Shown piece by piece: positions 57,993 to 64,000 of a stretch of 64,000 bases of DNA. The notes beneath the pieces were generated by a model, which searched no databases, had not been told where the DNA came from, and saw only the letters and a list, made by a program, of their open reading frames with translations. The DNA lies in assembly GCA_964494505.1 (NCBI GenBank), contig CAZBRO010000024.1, positions 1-64,000 on the forward strand. The letters are read 5' to 3'. The position numbers and the translations under genes are program-made. This DNA is from CAIYRG01 sp964494505. Its GTDB lineage: Bacteria; Pseudomonadota; Alphaproteobacteria; Micropepsales; Micropepsaceae. Within the stretch, counting starts at the first letter, position 1; the number at the start of each line of letters is the position of its first letter.

Positions 57993-59579
57993 TTACGGCA
58001 CGCGCACGCCGATGAAGGTGAGTTCGCCGCCGCGATCGACCTGAAGCAGCACCACCTTGTGGCCGGCCTTGCGCTCGTCATCGAGCTTGGCGGCGACGTC
58101 GTCGGGCGAGGAAACCTTCTGCTGCGCCACCTCGGTGATCACGTCGCCGGCGCGGATGTTCTTCTGGCCGGCCGGGCTGTCGGCATCGACATCGGTGACC
58201 ACCACGCCTTGCGCCTTGCCGTCGAGATGGAACCGCCGCCGCGCGTCCTGCGACATCGGGGCGAGCGTCATGCCGAGCGTCGCGGTTGCCGGCGCCTTGG
58301 GCTGGCCGGGTTTGGCCGGGCCCTTGTCGGCGCTTGCGACCTTCTCGTCTTCGGCGAGCTTTTGCACCGTGACAGAGATGTTGCGCTTCTGTCCCTTGCG
58401 CAGCACTTCCATGCTGACGTTCTTGCCGATCTGGGCATCGGCCACCATGCGAGGCAGCGCGCGCGAATCGGCCACGGGCTTTCCGTCGAACGAAAGCACG
58501 ACGTCGCCGTTCTGCAGGCCGCTTTTGGCGGCCGGGCCGCCATCGGTCATGCCGGCGATGAGCGCGCCGCGGGGCTTGTCCAGGCCCATGCTCTCGGCGA
58601 TCTCGGCGGAAACCTGCTGGATGCGCACGCCGAGCCAGCCGCGCTGAATCTTTCCGGTCGCCTTCAATTGCGCGACGATGTTGCGCGCCGCGTTGGACGG
58701 AATCGAGAAGCCGATACCGACAGAACCGCCCGTCTCCGAATAGATCGCGGTATTGATGCCGATGACCTCGCCATCCATGTTGAACAGCGGACCGCCGGAA
58801 TTGCCCTTGTTGATCGGCGCATCGGTCTGGATGAAGTCGTCGTAATCGCCTTCGTTGATGTCGCGGTTGCGGGCCGAGACGATGCCCGTCGTCACCGTTC
58901 CTCCAAGCCCGAACGGATCGCCGATCGCCATCACCAGATCGCCGACGCGGGCCTTGTCGGAATCGCCGAGCTTGGCGACAGCCAGAGGCTGCTTGGAGTT
59001 GACCTTGAGCAGGGCAAGATCGGTCTTTTCGTCGCGTCCGATGAGGGTCGCGGGAAGCGAAGTCTTGTCATTCAGGAAGACGGTGATTTCGTCCGCGCCT
59101 TCGATGACGTGGTTGTTGGTCACGATGTAGCCGGCGGGATCGATGATGAAACCCGACCCCAGCGATTGCACACGGCGCGGCCGGTTGCCGCGATCCATGA
59201 AGTCCTTGAAGAAGTCGTCGAGCGGAGACCCTTGCGGCAATTGCGGCGCCTGCGGCGCGGCATCCCCGCCGGCCGCGGGGCGGCGGCGGAGTGTCTGAGT
59301 CGTGGAGATGTTCACCACCATCGGCAGCAGCCGCTCGGCGAGATCGGCGAATCCTTGCGGCCGTGCAGCGATTGCAGGCGGCACGGCGACGGTGGCAGTG
59401 GCCGGCCGGGCCGCCGCCGGTGCGGCATTGGCAGGGGCGGCCGCCGCTTTCGTTACGGGCGCGGGGGCAGGCGCGCTCCACGCATCGCCCGTCAGTCCAA
59501 GCGCAGCCAGAGCTACCGCGGACGCAAATGCCATCGCATGCGAGCGCGCAAACCTGAAGCGGGGGAGGGAAGACTTCAT
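57993..59579 (-). CDS. degP: Periplasmic serine protease/chaperone DegP (HtrA)
   Basis: 528-residue Do-family protease for envelope protein quality control. A signal peptide (about 1-36, cut after AWSA) and an Ala/Pro-rich segment precede the protease domain, whose catalytic triad is His157 (TNNHVIEGA), Asp187 (KTDLALLKV) and Ser261 (GNSGGPLF). Two PDZ domains follow (about 300-390 and 425-525). Upstream hflC/hflK on the same strand supply an inner-membrane protease regulator, so the block is an envelope quality-control cluster. GAGGA lies seven bases before the ATG. Confidence 0.95.
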   Translation of the reverse strand: MKSSLPRFRFARSHAMAFASAVALAALGLTGDAWSAPAPAPVTKAAAAPANAAPAAARPATATVAVPPAIAARPQGFADLAERLLPMVVNISTTQTLRRRPAAGGDAAPQAPQLPQGSPLDDFFKDFMDRGNRPRRVQSLGSGFIIDPAGYIVTNNHVIEGADEITVFLNDKTSLPATLIGRDEKTDLALLKVNSKQPLAVAKLGDSDKARVGDLVMAIGDPFGLGGTVTTGIVSARNRDINEGDYDDFIQTDAPINKGNSGGPLFNMDGEVIGINTAIYSETGGSVGIGFSIPSNAARNIVAQLKATGKIQRGWLGVRIQQVSAEIAESMGLDKPRGALIAGMTDGGPAAKSGLQNGDVVLSFDGKPVADSRALPRMVADAQIGKNVSMEVLRKGQKRNISVTVQKLAEDEKVASADKGPAKPGQPKAPATATLGMTLAPMSQDARRRFHLDGKAQGVVVTDVDADSPAGQKNIRAGDVITEVAQQKVSSPDDVAAKLDDERKAGHKVVLLQVDRGGELTFIGVRVP

Positions 59580-59888
59580 CGAACGATCCTCTATCGCGTG
59601 GCGGAAAGCTTAGGCCGAAGGCACGGATGAAGCTTACCGGTCAGTCTGGCAACAGTTGAGGGAGATAACGAAAAGGGCCGTTCATTTTCCCTTGATCCAA
59701 GCCCCAGCCGCCGCCGTCTCCACCATCATGCTCTGAGGCTGAGGCCGGGACAAGGGTGTGGCGGCGTCTGAAATCGGGCTTCGGAAATCGAAAATCGGAC
59801 GCCGGCCAAGCCGTTGGGCCTGCTCCGACTTCCGATGCCCGGCGGGCGAACCTTTGCCTTTCCGGTCCCGGATTTTCGCGCGGGCCGG
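59580..59888. other. Spacer between hflC and degP
   Basis: No gene is seen. The 309-base gap separates two co-directional genes and probably holds a degP promoter, but I could not pick a -35/-10 or extracytoplasmic-sigma box with confidence. GC-rich CCGGCC and CCGGCG stretches near 59790-59900 could form weak hairpins after hflC. Confidence 0.45.
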
Positions 59889-60770
59889 CTACCGGCGGAC
59901 CCCGCCGGCACCCTGGCTGAAATAACGGAAGAAATCGCTGTCCGGCGACAGGATGACCGTGGTGTTGTCGCCCTTGAGCGACTGCTGATAGGAGGTCATC
60001 GTCCGGTAGAAGGAAAAGAAGTCCGGGTCCTGGCCGAAAGCTTCGGCGAAGATGCGGTTCTTTTCCGAATCACCCTGGCCGCGGGTGATTTCCGCCTGGC
60101 GGGTGGCTTCGGCGACGATGACGGTTGCGTCGCGGTCGGCCTTGCTGCGGATTTCCTGCGAGATTTGTTCGCCCTGGGCGCGGAACTCATTGGCCTGGCG
60201 GACGCGCTCCTGCTGCATGCGCCGGTAGATGGCGTCGCTGTTCTGCTGCGGCAGGTCGGCCCGGCGGATGCGGACGTCCACCACCTGGATACCGAAATTC
60301 TTGGTCTGCGCGTTCACGCCGTCGCGGATGTCGACCATCAGCTTGGCGCGCTCGCCGGAAAGTACGGCCGCGAAAGTCTGCGAGCCCAGGATGCGCCGCA
60401 CATTGGAACCGAGAATCGGCTGGAGCCGTATCGCGGCCACATCCTCATCTGTGAGCGACTGATAAAAGCGCAGCGGATCGGTGATTCGCCAGCGCGCGAA
60501 GGCATCCACCACGAGGCGCTTCTTGTCCTGCGCTATGACTTCCTGCGCCGGCAGGTCGAGGAACAGCACACGCTTGTCGAGATAGAGCACGTTCTGGAAC
60601 GGCCAGGGCAATTTCATATGCAGGCCGGGGGAGGTCACGACCGAGCGCGGTTCGCCCACCTGAAGCACGAGCGCCTGCTGCGTCTGATGCACCGTGAACA
60701 GCGAGGAGAACAGCACGATCACCAAGACCACGCCGGCTGCGACGGCGGTTACCAAATGGGTGCGTGTCAT
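59889..60770 (-). CDS. hflC: Membrane protease modulator HflC
   Basis: 293-residue SPFH/band-7 protein with an N-terminal membrane segment (about residues 5-27). Motifs VHQTQQALVLQVGEPRSVVTSPGLHMKLPWPFQNV and RIRRADLPQQNSDAIYRRMQQERVRQANEFRAQG are family-typical. With HflK it forms a cage that modulates the FtsH protease. ATG 60770 overlaps the hflK stop (ATGA); the longer open frame to 61697 lies within hflK. Confidence 0.95.
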   Translation of the reverse strand: MTRTHLVTAVAAGVVLVIVLFSSLFTVHQTQQALVLQVGEPRSVVTSPGLHMKLPWPFQNVLYLDKRVLFLDLPAQEVIAQDKKRLVVDAFARWRITDPLRFYQSLTDEDVAAIRLQPILGSNVRRILGSQTFAAVLSGERAKLMVDIRDGVNAQTKNFGIQVVDVRIRRADLPQQNSDAIYRRMQQERVRQANEFRAQGEQISQEIRSKADRDATVIVAEATRQAEITRGQGDSEKNRIFAEAFGQDPDFFSFYRTMTSYQQSLKGDNTTVILSPDSDFFRYFSQGAGGVRR

Positions 60771-61900
60771 GGCCGGCCTCCACGCGCGTCGGCAACCGGC
60801 GCACCTGCGCGTGCCGGCACGCCCTGTTTCAATTCCGGCAAGGGCAGATAGGGCAGCACGCCCGAGCCTCCCTTGTTGTCGACGATCACCTTGTTCATGC
60901 CGCCGAGCACCTCGCTCATCGTGTCGAGATAGATGCGGCGGCGCGTGACGTCGGGCGCCTTTTTGTATTGATCGTAGACGGAGACAAAGCGTGCCGCCTC
61001 GCCTTGGGCCTCGGCCGTCACCTGCTGCTTGTAGCCTTCGGCCTGCTGGATGATGCGGGCGGCCTGGCCGCGCGCTTCGGGCACCACCTTGTTGGCATAG
61101 GCCTCGGCCTCGTTGCGCATGCGGTCCTGGTCGGTCTGGGCGGCCTGCACGTCGCGATAGGCTTCGATCACCTGGGCCGGAGGATCGGCCTTCTGCATCT
61201 GGACCCGCGTGACGGTGACGCCCGCGCCATAGGCATCGAGAATGCGCTGCATCAGGTCGCGCACTTCGTCCTGGATGGGCTCGCGGTTGGCGGTGAGGAT
61301 GGGTTCGATCTGGTTCTTGCCGACCACTTCGCGCATGGCGCTTTCGGCCACCGCCTTGATGGTGCCGTCGAGCTGGCTGTCGGGATTTTGCACATTGAAC
61401 AGGAAGGCGGCCGCGTCCTTGATCACCCAGAAGACGGTGAAATTGATGTCGACGATATTCTCGTCGCCCGTCAGCATCAGGCTTTCTTCCGGCACGTCGC
61501 GGCCGCCTTCGGAGCTCCCGAGGCGATAGCCGATATTGAGCTGATTCTCGCGGGTGACAGCGGGCGTCTCCACCGCTTCGATGGGCCAGGGAAGATGATA
61601 GTTGATGCCCGGGGTGGTGCGCCCGACAAAGGCGCCGAAGCGCGTCACCACGCCCTGCTCGTCGGGATCGACGACATAGATGCCGGACGCCAGCCACACC
61701 GCGACCACGATCAGGACAACGACCAGCGCGCCGCCCCCGCCAAAGCCCTTCGGCAGCATCTGGCGCAGTCTGTCCTGGCTGCGCTTGAGGAGGGCTTCGA
61801 GATCGGGGGGCGAGTTGCCGCCGCCGGAAGGACCCGTGCCCCAGGGGCCGCGTCCATTACCGCCGGGCCGGCCGCCGCCGGTCTGATTGTTCCAAGGCAT
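60767..61900 (-). CDS. hflK: Membrane protease modulator HflK
   Basis: 377-residue SPFH protein. The N-terminus is Gly/Asn/Pro-rich (SGGGNSPPDLEALL), followed by LKRSQDRLRQML and one membrane segment (ALVVVLIVVAVWLASGIYVV). The band-7 domain has VVTRFGAFVGRTTPGINYHLPWPIEAVETP, and a coiled helical part includes AQTDQDRMRNEAEAYANKVVPEARGQAARIIQQAEGY. It is translated before HflC. The divergent gene apbC starts 134 bases away. Confidence 0.95.
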   Translation of the reverse strand: MPWNNQTGGGRPGGNGRGPWGTGPSGGGNSPPDLEALLKRSQDRLRQMLPKGFGGGGALVVVLIVVAVWLASGIYVVDPDEQGVVTRFGAFVGRTTPGINYHLPWPIEAVETPAVTRENQLNIGYRLGSSEGGRDVPEESLMLTGDENIVDINFTVFWVIKDAAAFLFNVQNPDSQLDGTIKAVAESAMREVVGKNQIEPILTANREPIQDEVRDLMQRILDAYGAGVTVTRVQMQKADPPAQVIEAYRDVQAAQTDQDRMRNEAEAYANKVVPEARGQAARIIQQAEGYKQQVTAEAQGEAARFVSVYDQYKKAPDVTRRRIYLDTMSEVLGGMNKVIVDNKGGSGVLPYLPLPELKQGVPARAGAPVADARGGRP

Positions 61901-62034
61901 TTGGGTCTTCCTCAGCCGGGTTGCTGTTCACGCCTGCTTAAGAGGCAATTGTACCAAAGTTTGGTTTCGGCCGGCGCGGCCTATATATGTGCTTATCCCT
62001 GCCTTCGCAAATATAAGAACCATAAGAGAGAGCC

Positions 62035-63186
62035 ATGGCTAGCCCCACCGACGCCGAAATCGTCAAGACGCTGGAAGGCGTTCGCGACCCCGTGACGGGG
62101 CAGAACGTGGTTGCCGCCGGCCTTATAGAAGGACTCGCCACGCGCGGCGGTCACGTAACGTTTACCGTCGAAGTTCCACCCGAACGGGGCCCGGCGGCCG
62201 AACCCCTGCGCAAGGCTTGCGAGGACGCGGTCAGGAAGATGGCGGGCGTGCTGTCGGTGACGGCGGTGCTCACGGCCCACCGCGAGCGGGGGGCAAGGAC
62301 GGGGGCGCAGCCCGCCGCCAGATCCGGTGCGCCGGGACATGCGCATGGCCACGCCCACAATCACGGGCCGGCCCCCACCGACACCAGCAAGGGTATCGCG
62401 GGCGTCAAATCCATCATCGCGGTGGCTTCGGGCAAGGGCGGCGTCGGCAAGTCCACGGTCGCGGTCAATCTTGCCCTCGGTCTGTCGGCGCTCGGGCTGA
62501 AGGTGGGGCTTTTGGACGCCGACATTTACGGCCCATCCGTGCCGCGTCTTCTCGCCATTCACGACAAGCCGCGCTCCGACGGGAAGAAGCTGCAGCCGAT
62601 CGTCAAATTCGGGCTCAAGACCATGTCGATGGGCTACCTGGTCGAGGAAGACAAGCCCATGATCTGGCGCGGGCCCATGGTGCAGAGCGCGATCACGCAG
62701 ATGCTCGGCGATGTCGAATGGGCGCCGCTCGATGTGCTGGTGGTCGACATGCCGCCCGGCACGGGCGACGCACAACTGACGCTTGCCCAGCGCGTGCCGC
62801 TGAAAGGGGCGGTGATTGTTTCGACGCCGCAGGATTTGGCGCTGATCGATGCGCGCAAGGGCCTCAACATGTTCCGCAAGACCGAGGTGCCGGTGCTCGG
62901 CATCGTGGAGAATATGAGCGTTTTCATCTGTCCCAATTGCGGACATGCGAGCCACATATTCGGCCATGGCGGCGCGCGCGAAACGGCGAAGGAGTTGGGT
63001 TGCGATTTCCTCGGCGAGATTCCGCTGGTGCCGTCGATCCGCGAAACCTCCGATGCCGGGACGCCCATCGTGGTCACGGCGCCCAGCAGTCCCGAGGCCC
63101 AGGCCTTCATCGCGCTTGCGCAAATCGTGGCCGAGAAGCTGGTGCTCGGAACCGCGCGGGCCGCGCCGAACATCGTGATCGAATAG
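62035..63186 (+). CDS. apbC: Fe-S cluster carrier ATPase Mrp/ApbC
   Basis: 383-residue P-loop protein that loads Fe-S clusters onto target enzymes. An N-terminal MIP18/DUF59 domain (about residues 5-85) is joined by a histidine-rich linker (GHAHGHAHNHG, about 101-111) to an ATPase domain with a deviant Walker A GKGGVGKST (133-141), DADIYGPSVPRLL and VDMPPGTGDAQLTL. The cluster-binding CPNC is at 299-302. GAGAGAG lies just before the ATG. The His-rich linker is uncommon. Confidence 0.94.
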   Translation: MASPTDAEIVKTLEGVRDPVTGQNVVAAGLIEGLATRGGHVTFTVEVPPERGPAAEPLRKACEDAVRKMAGVLSVTAVLTAHRERGARTGAQPAARSGAPGHAHGHAHNHGPAPTDTSKGIAGVKSIIAVASGKGGVGKSTVAVNLALGLSALGLKVGLLDADIYGPSVPRLLAIHDKPRSDGKKLQPIVKFGLKTMSMGYLVEEDKPMIWRGPMVQSAITQMLGDVEWAPLDVLVVDMPPGTGDAQLTLAQRVPLKGAVIVSTPQDLALIDARKGLNMFRKTEVPVLGIVENMSVFICPNCGHASHIFGHGGARETAKELGCDFLGEIPLVPSIRETSDAGTPIVVTAPSSPEAQAFIALAQIVAEKLVLGTARAAPNIVIE

Positions 63187-63325
63187 CTGCCGCGTTCCGG
63201 CCGTCACCGGATGCTCGTGCTGGCGACGGGCGTCGGCGAACCACAGGGCGCGGCTTTGATGTCCCTGGTGCGAAGCATTATGATGGCAACAGGGACACGC
63301 ACCCGCGAACTCACGGATCGAAGTT
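63187..63325. other. Spacer between apbC and the Sel1 gene
   Basis: 139 bases with no gene seen. The Sel1-repeat gene must draw its promoter from here; no strong -35/-10 was picked out. Confidence 0.4.
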
Positions 63326-64000
63326 GTGCGAACATTGATTCTTACGACGGTGGTGTTTCTCACACTCTCGGGTCTTGCATCTTTTGCAGATATTCCGAAG
63401 CAACCCAGTGTCAATGCGGGAGCATTTGCGAGGGGGCGTGCCGCGTATGACGACAAAGACTATGCAACCGCGCTGAGAATATGGCTTCCGCTTGCTCAAC
63501 AAGGCGACGCGGTAGTGCAGGGTACTATCGGTGAGATGTATCACCAAGGGGAAGGGGTCGCGCCCGACGACCAAGAAGCGATTAGGTGGTTTTCACTCGC
63601 TGCTGGGCAAGGCGATGCGTATGCGCAGTGGCGGCTTGGAACCATGTATCAACACGGTTTCGGTGTTGCGCAGGACTATAAGAAAGCTTTCGAGTTGTTC
63701 TCGCTCTCTGCCGAGCAAGGCAACCCACTGCCGCAGGAAGAACTCGCTCTGTCCTATGCTACGGGGAAAGGGGTGGGAAAAGACGACAATGAAGCAGCGA
63801 AATGGTTTTCGCTTGCGGCGGCGCAAGGCGATCAAATTTCGCAGTACTTTCTTGGCCTGATGCATCTCACGGGGGAAGGAGGCGTTACGCGCGATAACAA
63901 AGAGGCGGTGAGATTGTTTACGCTTTCCGCAACGCAGGGTAATCCGCTGGCGCAATCCAAACTTGGCGCCATATATGGCAACGGGCTGTACGGTATTGAG
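63326..64000 (+). CDS. Exported Sel1-repeat protein, 3' truncated by window edge
   Basis: The open frame runs to the last base of the window. GTG 63326 begins a signal peptide (MRTLILTTVVFLTLSGLASFA when read with initiator Met). After it come tandem Sel1-like repeats, for example AIRWFSLAAGQGDAYAQWRLG and AAKWFSLAAAQGDQISQYFLG, at least five copies to residue 225. Sel1 repeats form a TPR-like superhelix for protein contacts. No ATG in this frame lies upstream, and the signal peptide supports the GTG start. A larger conserved domain beyond the window cannot be excluded. Confidence 0.8.
   Translation, partial: MRTLILTTVVFLTLSGLASFADIPKQPSVNAGAFARGRAAYDDKDYATALRIWLPLAQQGDAVVQGTIGEMYHQGEGVAPDDQEAIRWFSLAAGQGDAYAQWRLGTMYQHGFGVAQDYKKAFELFSLSAEQGNPLPQEELALSYATGKGVGKDDNEAAKWFSLAAAQGDQISQYFLGLMHLTGEGGVTRDNKEAVRLFTLSATQGNPLAQSKLGAIYGNGLYGIE

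Noticed and set aside
1..64000. tRNA or 5S/16S/23S rRNA genes
   Set aside because: No cloverleaf-like sequence with the TTCGA-type T-loop and CCA-proximal pairing, and no rRNA segment, was recognised on either strand. RNase P RNA is the only stable RNA seen.

Overview
The window is GC-rich chromosomal DNA from a Gram-negative alphaproteobacterium. Evidence for this: a complete division and cell wall (dcw) cluster that runs into lpxC, an FtsZ with a long Ala/Pro-rich linker and a C-terminal FEIPAFLRRQ motif, meso-diaminopimelate-type MurE (DNPR motif), a DUF4169 gene, hflKC-degP, and TTGAC-type promoters. A finer assignment cannot be made from the sequence alone.

Layout. (1) 1-1304: the end of a ribbon-helix-helix gene, an AmpD-like amidase and the RNase P RNA gene. 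(2) 1305-20766: the dcw operon mraZ-rsmH-ftsL-ftsI-murE-murF-mraY-murD-ftsW-murG-murC-murB-ddl-ftsQ-ftsA-ftsZ-lpxC, almost all joined by 4-bp ATGA overlaps and headed by a promoter overlaid with four CCCA/TGGG boxes in exact 10-bp phase, which is a predicted MraZ operator. (3) 20745-26373: a convergent XRE regulator, then bamD, recN, ligA and a tiny orphan RHH gene. (4) 26370-37588: mixed housekeeping genes: aminopeptidase P, prmA, uvrD, a 3-oxoacid CoA-transferase pair, a secreted c-heme/beta-propeller protein, DUF4169, a GST, an exported protein of unknown function, a TPR protein and an RHH protein. (5) 37621-41040: three tandem copies of a REP-like repeat, the middle one split by a complete 3,079-bp IS1595-type element. 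Terminal inverted repeats and a perfect 8-bp target duplication are visible. Downstream of its transposase, on the same strand, the element carries four passenger genes including an HTH-ImmA/IrrE metalloprotease plus DUF4411 PIN pair, which is a likely toxin-antitoxin module. (6) 41069-48777: a GIY-YIG protein, a TPR protein, a histidine phosphatase, then the rod-shape operon mreB-mreC-mreD-mrdA-rodA on the minus strand. (7) 48858-54958: branched-chain amino acid genes leuA, ilvC, ilvN and ilvI on the minus strand. Leader peptides rich in Leu/Val codons lie before leuA and ilvI and were not previously marked as genes. (8) 55040-64000: miaA, serB, a GNAT gene, a DUF433/DUF5615 toxin-antitoxin pair behind degP, hflC, hflK, apbC/mrp and the start of a Sel1-repeat protein.

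Together the region supplies peptidoglycan precursor synthesis, septation (FtsI/FtsW/FtsZ), elongation (Mre/PBP2/RodA), envelope assembly (LpxC, BamD, DegP, HflKC) and Leu/Ile/Val synthesis. The most notable non-housekeeping item is the transposon with cargo. The predicted amino-acid attenuators and the MraZ operator are the clearest regulatory signals.
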